Part shown: positions 6,244-14,943 of the stretch, one piece after another
How the letters are laid out: each line of letters begins with the position of its first letter
Position numbering within the stretch: the first letter of the stretch is position 1
Assembly (NCBI GenBank): GCA_031270145.1
Contig: JAISYD010000366.1
Span: 1-17,169, forward strand
Reading direction: 5' to 3'
Source of the DNA: Planctomycetota bacterium
GTDB lineage: Bacteria > Planctomycetota > SZUA-567
Length of the DNA stretch: 17,169 nucleotides
Position numbers and translations under genes: made by a program
The notes under the pieces: generated by a model
Told to the model about the DNA's origin: nothing
Database searches by the model: none
What the model saw: only the letters and a program-made list of their open reading frames with translations

Positions 6244-7031
6244 CGGACGATTCCCTGTTGCGGGCGGTGGATCTGAGCTTTTCGGCCGGCGGCAAAAGCA
6301 TCATTTCCGGCGTGTCCTTCGCCATGCGGCCGGGCGAGTTCCGCGCCGTCATCGGCCGCAACGGCGCCGGCAAAAGCACCCTGGCCCGCCGCCTGGCCGG
6401 CCTGGCGCCGGGCGGCGGCGAGGTGCGCATCCGGGGGCGGGCGGCGGACAGCCTGTCCCGCCGGGAGCTGGCGCGGGAAATCTGCTATTTGCCGCAGATC
6501 CAGGAGCGGACGCCGGCCTTCAGCGTCCGCGACTACGTCATGCTGGGCCGCTATCCCCACACCGGCTTTTGGCGGGGGCCGGGGAGGGGGGATCGGGACA
6601 TCGTCCAGGCGGCGCTGGAAATGACCGGGCTGGCGGGGCTGGCGGATCGTCCGCTCCCCACCCTTTCCGGCGGCGAGCGGCAACTGGCGGCCATTGCCGG
6701 CGGCCTGGCCCAGGAGGCGGTCCTCCTCATCCTCGACGAGCCCGCCGCTTTCCTGGATCCCTTCAACCAGTCCTTGCTGCTGGCCTGCCTCGGCCGCCTC
6801 AACCGGGTCAAGGGCGTTTCCCTCCTGGTCATCACCCACGACGTCAACCTGGCCCTGCTTTTCGCCCAGCGGGCGCTGGCCCTCAAGTCGGGGCGGGTTG
6901 TTTTCGACGGCCCGCCGGGCGACTTGACCGCCGCCCGGCTTCACGGCATTTTCGACATCCCCTTCGCTTCCTTCAAGGTGGGGGCGGCCAATTTGACCTG
7001 CCCCCTCGCCCTGCTGGAGGCGGGGGCGTGA
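6240..7031 (+). CDS. btuD: Cobalamin ABC transporter ATP-binding protein
   Basis: A 263-residue ABC ATPase powering the BtuC permease. All motifs are present: Walker A GRNGAGKST (39-47), Q-loop Gln86 in CYLPQIQE, signature LSGGE (142-146), Walker B LLILDEP with Glu167, and the switch His200 in VITHD. The RDYVMLGRYPHTGFW segment after the Q-loop is typical of the FecE/BtuD/FhuC subfamily. The start is the ATG of an ATGA overlap with btuF; earlier in-frame starts would run through btuF. Its own stop overlaps the GTG start of btuC. The tight overlaps indicate coupled translation and fixed stoichiometry. Confidence 0.92.
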   Translation: MTDDSLLRAVDLSFSAGGKSIISGVSFAMRPGEFRAVIGRNGAGKSTLARRLAGLAPGGGEVRIRGRAADSLSRRELAREICYLPQIQERTPAFSVRDYVMLGRYPHTGFWRGPGRGDRDIVQAALEMTGLAGLADRPLPTLSGGERQLAAIAGGLAQEAVLLILDEPAAFLDPFNQSLLLACLGRLNRVKGVSLLVITHDVNLALLFAQRALALKSGRVVFDGPPGDLTAARLHGIFDIPFASFKVGAANLTCPLALLEAGA

Positions 7032-8032
7032 GCCGGCGGCGGCGGGGCGGGTGGGCGGTCCTGCCGGCAATCGGGCTCCTGGCCTTGCTGACGCTGCTTC
7101 TGGCCGCGTGGGTCGGGACGCAAAGCATCGGTTGGGCCGACGTCGCGGGCGCGGGCGATCCCCTGCTGGGCGACATTTTTTGGCTGCTCCGACTTCCCCG
7201 GGCGCTGACCGGCTTCCTGGCCGGGGCCGGCTTGGCGCTGGGGGGGGCGGCGTTCCAGGCCCTGTTCCGGAATCCCCTGGCCGAGCCGTTCACGCTGGGC
7301 GTTTCGGCCGGCGCCTCGGCCGGCGCGGCCTTGGCGCTGTTTTTCGGGGGAGGCGCGGTTTTGATCGGCTGGCTGCCCCTGGAGAACGTCTGCGCCTTCG
7401 GCGGAGCGCTGTTCGCCATCGCCGTCGTGTACGCCTTTTCGCGCCTGAGCCCGGATTTCACCGCCGCCACCCTGCTTTTGGCCGGCGTGGCGGTTAGCTT
7501 CTTCCTGTCCAGCCTGATCATGCTGTTGCAGCATCTGACGGATCCGTACAATGCCGCCCGCATATTCCGGGCGATGATCGGCGGCATCGCCCTGGCCGGC
7601 TGGCGGCAGTTGTTCCTGTCCCTGCCGTTCATCCTGTCGGGGGCGGCCCTGATCGCCCTGCATTGCCGCGAGCTGGATCTGATTTATTGCGGCGAGGAGA
7701 CGGCCCTGTCGCGCGGGGTGGACACCGGCCGGGCGCGGCGGCGGCTGTTCCTGGGGGTGTCGCTGATGGCGGGCGGCATCACCGCCCTGTGCGGGCCGGT
7801 GGGCTTCGTGGGCTTGGCGGCGCCCCACATCTGCCGGAGCCTGCTGGGGCCGGGGCACCGGCGGCTGCTGCCAGCGTCCGCCCTGTTCGGCGGAACCTTC
7901 CTGGTGGCGGCGGATCTGCTGGCCCGGACCGCCGTCGCCCCGGCGGAGCTGCCGGCCGGGGTGGTGTCGGCGCTGTGCGGCGCCCCGTTTTTCCTATGGC
8001 TGCTGCTGCGGGACGGGGCGGGGACGCGCTGA
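7028..8032 (+). CDS. btuC: Cobalamin ABC transporter permease (FecCD family)
   Basis: A 334-residue inner-membrane permease, near the usual BtuC size of about 330, with roughly ten hydrophobic segments. Hallmarks of the FecCD/BtuC family are present: RLPRALTGFLAGAGLALGG, then FQALFRNPLAEPFTLGVSAG, the coupling-region stretch ETALSRGVDTGRARRRLF, and GPVGFVGLAAPHICRSLLG near the C-terminus. It starts at GTG 7028 inside a GTGA overlap with btuD, with GGAGG about seven bases upstream; the open frame continues upstream but only as a shadow of btuD. It is the last gene of the B12 operon. Its final 39 bases overlap the 3' end of the convergent isomerase gene. Confidence 0.92.
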   Translation: MSRRRRGGWAVLPAIGLLALLTLLLAAWVGTQSIGWADVAGAGDPLLGDIFWLLRLPRALTGFLAGAGLALGGAAFQALFRNPLAEPFTLGVSAGASAGAALALFFGGGAVLIGWLPLENVCAFGGALFAIAVVYAFSRLSPDFTAATLLLAGVAVSFFLSSLIMLLQHLTDPYNAARIFRAMIGGIALAGWRQLFLSLPFILSGAALIALHCRELDLIYCGEETALSRGVDTGRARRRLFLGVSLMAGGITALCGPVGFVGLAAPHICRSLLGPGHRRLLPASALFGGTFLVAADLLARTAVAPAELPAGVVSALCGAPFFLWLLLRDGAGTR

Positions 8033-8881
8033 CGGGGCGGGCCGCGCGGCGGGGGCGGGCGTCCGCTGTCGCAAAAGATTATATAGGTAATAGGCGCTTC
8101 GTCTCGCCCACTCGGCCTCCATCGCCAATGTCGCGCCGATATCGGTTTGCGGCGGAGTCCAGTGTTCAATGATTATATCCGGATCGATCCCGGCTTTGGC
8201 GAATCGATCAAGTACTCCGGGGATATTCAATAGCCCTTCCCCCACCGGCGCCCCAATTATATGGAAGCCGAGGCCGTAGTCGGCTCTTATTATGCGGTAA
8301 TCCTTCGCGTGGAAGCAATTGGCGACAGGAGCGAGAATGTCCAGCACCCTTTCCGAGTCTTCGCCAATGCCATATGAATTCACCGTGTCAAGGCAGATGC
8401 CGAACATCGGGTTTGCCACGCGCTCGACCAGGCGCCGCAGATCCGTCGCCGGATTGCGGTCGTGGTTCTCAAGCGACAGCTTGATGCCGGCATTCTCGAA
8501 TTCGGGCAAAACTTCCCTCAGGATGGAGGCGGCCCCGGGATAATCCGATCCCGGGCCTGAAATGGGAAGCATGGTTCTGACAAGATCGCATCCCAGGCGA
8601 GCGGCCAGGGAGAGGAACATGGACAAATGGCCCGGCTCGATGCCCCTGGTTCCAACCTGGAGCATAACCCCTAAATCGCTTGCCCGGGCTTTGACGCACT
8701 TTTCATCCTCGACGGACAATTCTTCGGCCGCCGACCGGTCGCAAACCTGCACCACTTGTATGCCGGGCAGCTTCCCGGCTGTTTCGACAAGCAGCGGCGT
8801 GGGCAGCAAATTTTCCGCCTGCGCGTACTTCCGGCCGCCGATCGCCCAGGGGAAGGTGTATGTTCCTATGCCGATCCGCAT
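7994..8881 (-). CDS. Sugar-phosphate isomerase/epimerase-like TIM-barrel enzyme
   Basis: A 295-residue protein of the AP-endonuclease-2/xylose-isomerase-like TIM-barrel superfamily, whose members isomerise, epimerise, decarboxylate or dehydrate sugars and sugar acids with a divalent metal. It opens MRIGIGTYTFPWAIGG. The four metal ligands of the superfamily are visible at the expected places: Glu138 (LSLENHD), Asp165 (GICLDTVNSYG), His191 (NCFHAKDYR) and Glu239 (IIIEHW). It is the last gene of the catabolic operon, 62 bases after the zinc dehydrogenase, with only a weak AAAGG upstream. The fold proper ends around YYLYNLLRQR; the final 22 residues are a Pro/Ala/Arg run encoded by GC-rich DNA that overlaps btuC. 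The reaction cannot be assigned. Decarboxylation or epimerisation of an oxidised sugar acid would fit the neighbours. Confidence 0.8.
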   Translation of the reverse strand: MRIGIGTYTFPWAIGGRKYAQAENLLPTPLLVETAGKLPGIQVVQVCDRSAAEELSVEDEKCVKARASDLGVMLQVGTRGIEPGHLSMFLSLAARLGCDLVRTMLPISGPGSDYPGAASILREVLPEFENAGIKLSLENHDRNPATDLRRLVERVANPMFGICLDTVNSYGIGEDSERVLDILAPVANCFHAKDYRIIRADYGLGFHIIGAPVGEGLLNIPGVLDRFAKAGIDPDIIIEHWTPPQTDIGATLAMEAEWARRSAYYLYNLLRQRTPAPAARPAPSARPRPVPQQQP

Positions 8882-8943
8882 GCGAGATCTGCCTTTACCG
8901 GCGCCTACTCGTCTGACGCGGAAGGCGCGCCGGTACCATCATT

Positions 8944-9996
8944 TCAGGGAATGAGAAGTATCTTTCCCGACAGCCCTCTCTCCGCCACATCAAAAGCTTC
9001 CCGATAATCCTTGAACTCAAAGCGATTGGTGATGATGGAAGCTATTTCAACTTTGCCTGAATCCAGCAAACCCTTGGCCAGCTCCCAGGTGGTGAAATTG
9101 TCTCTTCCGTAGCTGCCGTAGATTTTCGCCCCTTTCCAGACGATGTCGGAACCTGCGTCCAACACCAACGGCTCCGATGGCAGGCCGGTCATGACCATGG
9201 TGCCGCAACGCCGTAGCAGCTCAAAGGCCTGTTTAGCCGCTTTGACATTGCCGGAATTTTCAAAAACATGTCCCGCTCCCAAACCATCGGTGGCGTCTCT
9301 TACGGTTTTAACCGGATCCGTCGCGCTTGGATTGATGAGAACATCCGCCCCGGCCTTCTTCGCCAAATTAAGGCGGAAATCGCTTATGTCGGAGGCGAAT
9401 ATTTTGGCGGCTCCCATTGCCTTGATCACCTTGATCATCAGGAGGCCGATGGGGCCGCAACCGATGACGGCAACGGTATCGCCAACCGGAGCGGTTTTTC
9501 CTACGGCGTGCACCGCCACGCCGAACGGCTCCATCAAGGCGCCGACCTCGTAGGACACATTGTCCCCCAATTTCTCGGCGCTGTATTCGGGGATCACGGC
9601 GTATTCGCCGAAAATGCCGTCCTTGAATCGCTTGAGTTGCTGGCAATTATACTCGTTGCCGGTACGGCAGAGGTAGCATTGACCGCAGGCAATATGCGTC
9701 TCCGCCGAAACCCGATCTCCAATTTTGACCTTTCCGACATTGCCGCCAATTTTCACCACCTCGCCGCTGAACTCATGGCCCATGATCCGGGGCAACCCGC
9801 TAAACGCCTTTCTCATATTCGCCGCGGCCCATTTATTCCATTGATAGATATGTATGTCGGTGCCGCAAATGGCGCACGCCCTAACCTTGATCAAAACATC
9901 GTTCGGGCCAATCGCCGGAACGTTTGTTTCCCTGTATTCAGCGCCTCTTTTTTCCTCCGTTTTGATTATCGCCATCATTTTATCCGGAATTGCCAT
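8944..9996 (-). CDS. Zinc-dependent dehydrogenase, threonine 3-dehydrogenase-like
   Basis: A 350-residue medium-chain zinc alcohol dehydrogenase that would oxidise a secondary alcohol with NAD(P). Catalytic zinc residues are Cys44 (AICGTDIHIYQW), the His-Glu pair of MGHEFSGEV (74-75) and Glu156 (MEPFG). The structural zinc cysteines are CGQCYLC and the Cys in NEYNC (104, 107, 110, 118). The Rossmann motif is VIGCGPIGLL near 178. AICGTDIHIY, GALMEPFGVAVH and IYGSYGRDNFTTWELAKGLL resemble E. coli Tdh, but in this operon a polyol or hydroxy-acid substrate is as likely as threonine; no 2-amino-3-ketobutyrate ligase is nearby. Start choice is uncertain: ATG 9996 has a weak AAAG site, TTG 10026 has GAGGA at good spacing, and ATG 9978/9975 best matches the Tdh N-terminus. 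The last residues GKILLIP match the usual end of the family. Confidence 0.85.
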   Translation of the reverse strand: MAIPDKMMAIIKTEEKRGAEYRETNVPAIGPNDVLIKVRACAICGTDIHIYQWNKWAAANMRKAFSGLPRIMGHEFSGEVVKIGGNVGKVKIGDRVSAETHIACGQCYLCRTGNEYNCQQLKRFKDGIFGEYAVIPEYSAEKLGDNVSYEVGALMEPFGVAVHAVGKTAPVGDTVAVIGCGPIGLLMIKVIKAMGAAKIFASDISDFRLNLAKKAGADVLINPSATDPVKTVRDATDGLGAGHVFENSGNVKAAKQAFELLRRCGTMVMTGLPSEPLVLDAGSDIVWKGAKIYGSYGRDNFTTWELAKGLLDSGKVEIASIITNRFEFKDYREAFDVAERGLSGKILLIP

Positions 9997-10095
9997 TTCG
10001 CTTAATCTTTCTAGGGATTTTCCCAAGGTATCCTCAATACATGATGATCCTGCGCCGCACGGGAAGTCCTCCGCCCCCCCATCCGTGCCATTGCG

Positions 10096-10770
10096 TCAAG
10101 CTAATTCATAGCCTGAATCCTTTAAGATTTTGTCAAGATTGTCAGGGGTTGTCATGCCGGCGCGAATTTTTTCCATGGTTTTCCGCTCGTTTTCGAGAAT
10201 CGCCGGGACTCCATTCAGGACCTTCTCCGCCAACTCCAGGGGAATGACGACCACGCCATCAATATCCGCCGCGATTATATCGCCGGACTTGACGGTCACC
10301 CCCCCGCAAACAACGGGATAGCCAATTTCCCCCGGCCCACGCTTGAATCCGCCGTTGGGAACCGAACCTCTGGCGAAAACGGGAAGATCCGCCTCGACTA
10401 TGCCGGCGATATCCCTAACCAGCCCATTCGTCACCATGCCGGCGGCGCCCGCGTTTTTGGCCATAAAACTGGTTAAATCGCCCCAGACCGATCCTCCCTC
10501 GAATTGGCCGTTGTCTATGACCAGGACATCGCCAGGCCCCGACATGGCGATTGCCTTGTTGACTATGAGATTGTCGCCTGGCCAGGCGCGGATCGTCAAA
10601 GCGCTTCCCACAAGCGTGAATTTTTGGGAAATCGGCTTTATTGAATAATGCATGGCGCAAAGCCTGTCGCCAGCGTCCGCCAGGTTTCCGGTCGGAATTC
10701 CCCTGAATTTATCTAACAACACGGCCGGAGCGCGGGCAATGCTCCTTTCAATCCTGAATCCGATTTTCAT
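10096..10770 (-). CDS. RraA-family aldolase (4-hydroxy-4-methyl-2-oxoglutarate aldolase type)
   Basis: A 224-residue protein of the RraA/HMG aldolase family. Catalytic members cleave 4-hydroxy-2-oxo acids to pyruvate using a divalent metal, while E. coli RraA itself only binds RNase E. The catalytic D-x20-R-D signature is intact: Asp98 (VWGDLTSF), then exactly 20 residues to Arg119-Asp120 (NGLVRDIAG). The metal- and pyruvate-loop regions PGDNLIVNKAI and GPGDVLVIDNGQ are present, so this is probably an enzyme rather than a pure RNase regulator. ATG 10770 has AAGGGG seven bases upstream; the longer frame to 10797 runs into the preceding gene's stop. It lies 23 bases after the Ldh_2 gene, which could supply or remove a 2-oxo acid. 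Decarboxylase activity is the main alternative. Confidence 0.83.
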   Translation of the reverse strand: MKIGFRIERSIARAPAVLLDKFRGIPTGNLADAGDRLCAMHYSIKPISQKFTLVGSALTIRAWPGDNLIVNKAIAMSGPGDVLVIDNGQFEGGSVWGDLTSFMAKNAGAAGMVTNGLVRDIAGIVEADLPVFARGSVPNGGFKRGPGEIGYPVVCGGVTVKSGDIIAADIDGVVVIPLELAEKVLNGVPAILENERKTMEKIRAGMTTPDNLDKILKDSGYELA

Positions 10771-10793
10771 TATTCGCCCCTTCCAATAAAAAT

Positions 10794-11870
10794 TCACAGC
10801 TTGACCAGAGCCTCGATTCCGAATTCTCCGCTGATTTTGCCCAGGTCGCGAATCACTTCCATCGGGTATCCTATACCATCAACTCGCTGTCTCGCCTCGT
10901 TCAAATATTCGGGTTCCCCGGGCGTGAATATTTCGGCGTTCGGCTTTTTCCTGGAACTTTTGACATAGGCGGCGCTCTCATCAATCCTGTCCTTGAACCG
11001 CTTTAAATCCACAAATTTGGATATATCAATGGCTATCATGGTCTGGCCCAGGTTTTGGCCATTCCCAATGCTCGCGTAGAGGTCCCTAATTTCGTCGCCG
11101 AATGCGGCCCCCGAAAGCATTGCGGAAAGGATGCCGAATACATAAGCGACTCCAAAACCCTTGTAGTCGCCGACGGGCCTTCCCGTTCCCTTGAGGCCCT
11201 CGTTCGGATCGGTCGTGGGGTTTCCGTGCGCGTCAAGCATCCAGGTGTCGGGGATGGAGGTACCGGTCTTGGCCGCAATGATCACCTTGCCCCTGGCCAC
11301 CATGCTGTTGGCCATGTCCAGATTGACCGGAGCCGTCTTGCCGGCCGGGAAGGCCACGGAGTACGGGTTGTTGCCTACCCGGGCGTCAAGCCCCCCCCAT
11401 GGCGCCATGAAGTTCGCGCTGCCAACGGTGAAGGCCATGCCGAACATGTCTTTTTTTTGAGCCATATCGCTGTAATAGGACAGCATTCCGCAGTGGTTGC
11501 TGCCTCGGGACGCCACACAACCTATGCCGAATTTATCTGCCTTGGAAATGGCCAATTCCATGGCTCGGTAGGATACCACCTGCCCCATGGCGTTTTTGCC
11601 GTCCATTACCGCAACCGCCTGAAAGTCCATGGCCACCGCCGGTTGATTTACGGGGCTGGTTCCTCCCTCGCGCATCCGCTGGGCGTAAATTGGCGCCCGC
11701 ATGGCGCCATGCGAGTAAACGCCCCGCAAATCCGCGCACACCATGGTGTCGGCGCATATTTCCGAGTCTTCCCGGCCCATCCCCGCCGCCATGTACAAAT
11801 TCGAGAGCCATTTGCCCATAATCTCGTGCCGTACCGTGTATTTAGCCTCGAACCGGTAATCGCCCATCAT
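10794..11870 (-). CDS. Malate/L-lactate dehydrogenase family (Ldh_2) NAD(P)-dependent oxidoreductase
   Basis: A 358-residue member of the Ldh_2 family (YiaK, ureidoglycolate, sulfolactate and type-2 malate dehydrogenases), which interconverts 2-hydroxy and 2-oxo acids with NAD(P) on a non-Rossmann fold. The catalytic region DLRGVYSHGAMRAPIYAQR has the conserved His54. GCVASRGSNHCGMLSYYSDM, the GVGNNPYSVAFPA-like stretch (RVGNNPYSVAFPAGK) and DYKGFGVAYVFGILSAMLSG are family landmarks. ATG 11870 is preceded at five bases by AGGAG; ATG 11867 is an alternative. It lies 68 bases after dctM and 23 bases before the aldolase, in the same direction. Substrate specificity within this family is not readable from sequence. 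A hydroxy acid imported by the TRAP system, or a 2,3-diketo acid, is plausible. Confidence 0.88.
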   Translation of the reverse strand: MMGDYRFEAKYTVRHEIMGKWLSNLYMAAGMGREDSEICADTMVCADLRGVYSHGAMRAPIYAQRMREGGTSPVNQPAVAMDFQAVAVMDGKNAMGQVVSYRAMELAISKADKFGIGCVASRGSNHCGMLSYYSDMAQKKDMFGMAFTVGSANFMAPWGGLDARVGNNPYSVAFPAGKTAPVNLDMANSMVARGKVIIAAKTGTSIPDTWMLDAHGNPTTDPNEGLKGTGRPVGDYKGFGVAYVFGILSAMLSGAAFGDEIRDLYASIGNGQNLGQTMIAIDISKFVDLKRFKDRIDESAAYVKSSRKKPNAEIFTPGEPEYLNEARQRVDGIGYPMEVIRDLGKISGEFGIEALVKL

Positions 11871-11938
11871 CAGGTCTCCTGTAAACACGAAAATCAATGA
11901 TTCACAAGCAACGACAGCATCCCGGCGTCATGCGGCGA

Positions 11939-13225
11939 TCATACCCTGAGCCCAAGGAGACGCGGCAGGAACAGGGATATTTGCGGAACGTAGGTAAATA
12001 GGATAACCGCCGACATGCCGGCCAGCACAAAAGGGAAAACGCGGGAACATATGTCCCTCATAGAGATTTTCATGATATTGCAAGCAACATACAGATTTGG
12101 ACCAACCGGCGGGGTGATCATTCCAACCGCGAAGCTGGACACCATGAACACGCCGAACGCGTAGATGTTGTAGTCCATGTTATGGAGAATCGGCAGCAAA
12201 ATCGGCAGGAAAATGCAATATGCCGCGTTCGCCTCGATAAAGCATCCGGCGATCAGGAATAAAACGTTGATTAACAGAAGAATCACATATTGGTTTGAGG
12301 AGGTACTCATCAGGGCAATGGAAAGCTCCTCCGCCACGCCGGAGACGGTCAACAGCCAGCCGAACACTCCGGCGCAGGAAAGCAGAAACATGACAATTGC
12401 GGAAGTGACGGCCGAATCGACGAACAAGCGCCACAAATCACGGAATTTAATCTCGCGGTATATGAACAAGCCGACGAACAGGCCGTACATCACCGCCACG
12501 CCCGCCGCCTCGGTGGGCGTGAACACGCCTCCGTAAATCCCGCCCAAGATAATGACTGGCGTCAACAGTCCCCAGATCGCGTCCTTGAAGGCGCGCATGA
12601 CTTCCGGGAAAGAGGCCCTTTTTTGGCGAACAATGTTTTTATCGTTCCTAATCGACCAATAGGCGGCGATGATGTAGGCAAGGCCCATCACCAAGCCGGG
12701 AACTATGCCGCAGATGAACAAATTGCCGACCGATATGTCGGACAGCATGGCGAAGATAACAAATGCGATGCTAGGTGGTATGATTATGCCGATGCCGCCG
12801 GAAGCCGCCACCAGCGACGCGGCCATGTTCTGATTATAGCCGGACGCGGTCATGGCGGGAATGAGGATCCCCCCCAGCGCCGCCACGGTGGCGGGACTGG
12901 AACCGGAAATCGCCGCGAAGAAACACGCGGTAAGCACCGCCACGACCGCCATCCCCCCGTGGATATGGCCGACGCAAACCTGGGCGAAGCGGATGAGGCG
13001 GCTGGAAATCCCGGCGTAGTCCATCAATACTCCCGCAAGAATGAAAAAGGGGATCGCCAGCAAAACGCTCTTATCTATGGATGAGTAAATCAAATTCGCG
13101 AAGTTGGAGACTCCAAGCCCTTCCGCCTCGATGCCGATCATCGTGGCTAGCCCCATTGCCGCGGCGACGGGTATATTCAACAGAATCAACACGGAAAAAG
13201 ATGCGAAAAGGAAAAACATGGTCAT
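11939..13225 (-). CDS. dctM: TRAP transporter large permease subunit
   Basis: A 428-residue inner-membrane protein with about twelve hydrophobic segments, the sodium-coupled transport subunit of a tripartite ATP-independent periplasmic transporter. DctM landmarks in order: LLAIPFFILAGVLMDYAGIS, ISGSSPATVAALGGILIPAM, GGIGIIIPPSIAFVIFAML, GGVFTPTEAAGVAVMYGL and VGMITPPVGPNLYVACNI. Its ATG (13225) overlaps the dctQ stop in an ATGA, so the two membrane subunits are probably translationally coupled. The longer frame up to 13330 is a shadow of dctQ. The length is normal for the family (about 425-430). Confidence 0.94.
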   Translation of the reverse strand: MTMFFLFASFSVLILLNIPVAAAMGLATMIGIEAEGLGVSNFANLIYSSIDKSVLLAIPFFILAGVLMDYAGISSRLIRFAQVCVGHIHGGMAVVAVLTACFFAAISGSSPATVAALGGILIPAMTASGYNQNMAASLVAASGGIGIIIPPSIAFVIFAMLSDISVGNLFICGIVPGLVMGLAYIIAAYWSIRNDKNIVRQKRASFPEVMRAFKDAIWGLLTPVIILGGIYGGVFTPTEAAGVAVMYGLFVGLFIYREIKFRDLWRLFVDSAVTSAIVMFLLSCAGVFGWLLTVSGVAEELSIALMSTSSNQYVILLLINVLFLIAGCFIEANAAYCIFLPILLPILHNMDYNIYAFGVFMVSSFAVGMITPPVGPNLYVACNIMKISMRDICSRVFPFVLAGMSAVILFTYVPQISLFLPRLLGLRV

Positions 13226-13716
13226 GGCGTCACCCTCACTTCGGCCTTTTCGGCGAGTTTTTTGGCGCCGACCTGCAGAACGCGGAATAAAATGATCGCG
13301 GCGCCGGCCGGTATCGCCATGCCTCCCCATGCCGCTGAAATTTTAAGGCCCGGCATTGTGTTCCCGTAGCGCAATTGATTCTGCACCAATATGGCCCCGG
13401 ACCAAAAAAGCAAAATCATCAACGCTCCCGAGCACGCCATGGAAACGATCAGGCAGGGTTTCTCAAAGGATTTGGGCAATGCGTCCGTGACGAGCGACAG
13501 GCTGGTGTGGGAGCTCCGCTTGTATCCGCAGGAGATGCCCAACATGGTTATCCACATGAACAGCAACATCATCGATTCTTCGGTAAATGAAAACGGCGTT
13601 TGGGGCAACAGGTATCTGCATATGATATTGACGAAATTGAGAATTGCCATGGCAAACAATCCCACCGCCAACATTATTTCCTCCAACCAATCAATTGCCT
13701 TGGTTAAAATTTTCAA
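13222..13716 (-). CDS. dctQ: TRAP transporter small permease subunit
   Basis: A 164-residue, four-helix membrane protein of the DctQ family that partners DctM. It has the typical segment FTEESMMLLFMWITMLGISC followed by YKRSSHTSLSLV, the conserved region before helix three. The chosen start is TTG 13716, because AAAGGAG sits five bases upstream and the peptide MKILTKAIDWLEEIML is a usual DctQ beginning. A longer frame from TTG 13791 has its purine run only two bases from the start and an atypical Arg-rich extension. A TTG start may lower its expression relative to dctP. It is separated from dctP by about 170 bases and fused by ATGA to dctM. Confidence 0.88.
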   Translation of the reverse strand: MKILTKAIDWLEEIMLAVGLFAMAILNFVNIICRYLLPQTPFSFTEESMMLLFMWITMLGISCGYKRSSHTSLSLVTDALPKSFEKPCLIVSMACSGALMILLFWSGAILVQNQLRYGNTMPGLKISAAWGGMAIPAGAAIILFRVLQVGAKKLAEKAEVRVTP

Positions 13717-13888
13717 GACTGCTCCTTTCAACCCGTCTCCCGCGCCGATACGGCGTTTCAACCATACGGTCGCGATTTGCCGCCAGTACAATTCTCCCCT
13801 TCCCGGTTACCACGTCGGACGACCTATAAGCGGGCGGGCATAACGGCCGCCAAGCCACGGCGCGGCTCGGCAATTCACACAAAGCGCG
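13717..13888 (-). other. dctP-dctQ intergenic spacer with two small hairpins
   Basis: In transcription order there is a hairpin at 13866-13846 (GCCGC arms, 11-base loop) and another at 13755-13743 (CGCCG-TAT-CGGCG on the minus strand), then the AAAGGAG site of dctQ. Neither is followed by a U-run, so they are not convincing terminators. Hairpins after a binding-protein gene often protect its mRNA and raise its level over the membrane subunits; that role is inferred only. No further gene is supported. Confidence 0.35.
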
Positions 13889-14896
13889 TCATTTAATTCC
13901 CAACGCCTTGTACAAACCCAGGCCGATGCTGTCGCGGTATTGGTCGTAAATGGGCGCCGCCAGTGTGCGGAACGTTTCTATCTGTTCGGCGTTCAGTTCA
14001 ATGATTTGTATTTTATACTCGTCAACCAATTGCCTCATATAACCGTCATTGCGCTCCCTTGCGGCAACGATCTGCTCTTTCATGGCCTGTCGGCCGGCCT
14101 CGCTGAACAGGAGTCTTTCGGATTCCGAGAGCCTGTCCCAGACGCCGTTGCTCACTGAAAGTATGGTTGTCTCGCAAGAGTAATCCCATACGGTCATGTA
14201 TTTCAACACTTCGCAAAACCTCTGGGTGATGGTCATGTCGGCGGGATTTTCCTGTCCGTCCACCGCCCCTTGCTGTAGAGCCGTGTATAGTTCGGAGGCG
14301 CTCATGGGAACCGGATCCGCCCCAAGGATTTTAAAAAGATCCACATACATGGCGTTGCCGGGAACCCGAATCTTCAAGCCTTTGAGATCCTCAGGCGTCG
14401 AAACCGGGCGAATGTTGTTGAAAAGCTGGCGGAAGCCGGAGATGCCGTAGGCCAGCGGCCGGCCTCCCGACTTCCTGACCTCGTTAAAGATCAATTCGCC
14501 GGCCTCGCCGTCCATTTTTTCAATGGCGTCGTCCCAACCGGTGAATAGCCAGGGAAGCGCCGGGGCGCCGATGCGGACATTGGTGCCGGCCCAGGTCAGC
14601 GAGCCGTGGAGGGTGACGTCTATATTGCCGGCTTGGAACATTTGCAATGCCTGCGGCTGACTGCCGCCGGAAAGCTGGGAATTCGCGTATATCCTGAGAG
14701 TGTATTTCCCTCCCGTCTTCTCGGCCAGCAATTCGCCGAAACGTTGCGCCCCGACTCCCCATGAACTGGTTACGGGGACCGGCATATCGAATTTCAGAAC
14801 TTCACCGCCTTGCGCGGCGCCGCTGGGAGCGAGATTCAATGGAATAATAAAAGAAAACAGTAAAACGTTGATAATTCCCGCCAGAACCTTTTTCAT
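13889..14896 (-). CDS. dctP: TRAP transporter periplasmic substrate-binding protein
   Basis: A 335-residue DctP-family binding protein that captures a carboxylate in the periplasm for DctQM. Residues 1-29 are a signal peptide (MKKVLAGIINVLLFSF, cut near GAAQG). Family landmarks are LAEKTGGKYTLRIYANSQL, GFRQLFNNIRPVSTPEDLKG, GLKIRVPGNAMYVDLFKILG and SELYTALQQGAVDGQENP. Arg177 in KIRVP is the conserved residue that salt-bridges the ligand carboxylate, so an organic acid substrate is expected; which acid is not readable. ATG 14896 has AAGGAG seven bases upstream; the longer frame to 14959 overlaps the crotonase gene. It is the second gene of the operon, 47 bases after the crotonase. Confidence 0.94.
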   Translation of the reverse strand: MKKVLAGIINVLLFSFIIPLNLAPSGAAQGGEVLKFDMPVPVTSSWGVGAQRFGELLAEKTGGKYTLRIYANSQLSGGSQPQALQMFQAGNIDVTLHGSLTWAGTNVRIGAPALPWLFTGWDDAIEKMDGEAGELIFNEVRKSGGRPLAYGISGFRQLFNNIRPVSTPEDLKGLKIRVPGNAMYVDLFKILGADPVPMSASELYTALQQGAVDGQENPADMTITQRFCEVLKYMTVWDYSCETTILSVSNGVWDRLSESERLLFSEAGRQAMKEQIVAARERNDGYMRQLVDEYKIQIIELNAEQIETFRTLAAPIYDQYRDSIGLGLYKALGIK

Positions 14897-14943
14897 GTTA
14901 TTCTCCTTGCATAAGTAAAATGGACGGCGTACGACCGAATCCC

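Noticed and set aside
6569..7027. Upstream extension of the btuC frame by 153 codons
   Set aside because: It overlaps btuD out of frame and reads as Gly/Pro/Arg-rich noise; GTG 7028 with GGAGG and a GTGA overlap is the proper start.
8041..8050. GCCGCGCGGC palindrome between the convergent operons as a terminator
   Set aside because: No U-run on either side and the surrounding DNA is G-rich; it lies within the isomerase tail coding sequence.
10096..10770. Naming the RraA-family gene as the ribonuclease regulator rraA or a menaquinone methyltransferase
   Set aside because: The intact D-x20-R-D catalytic signature and catabolic context favour an aldolase; the methyltransferase label of this family is a historical misannotation.
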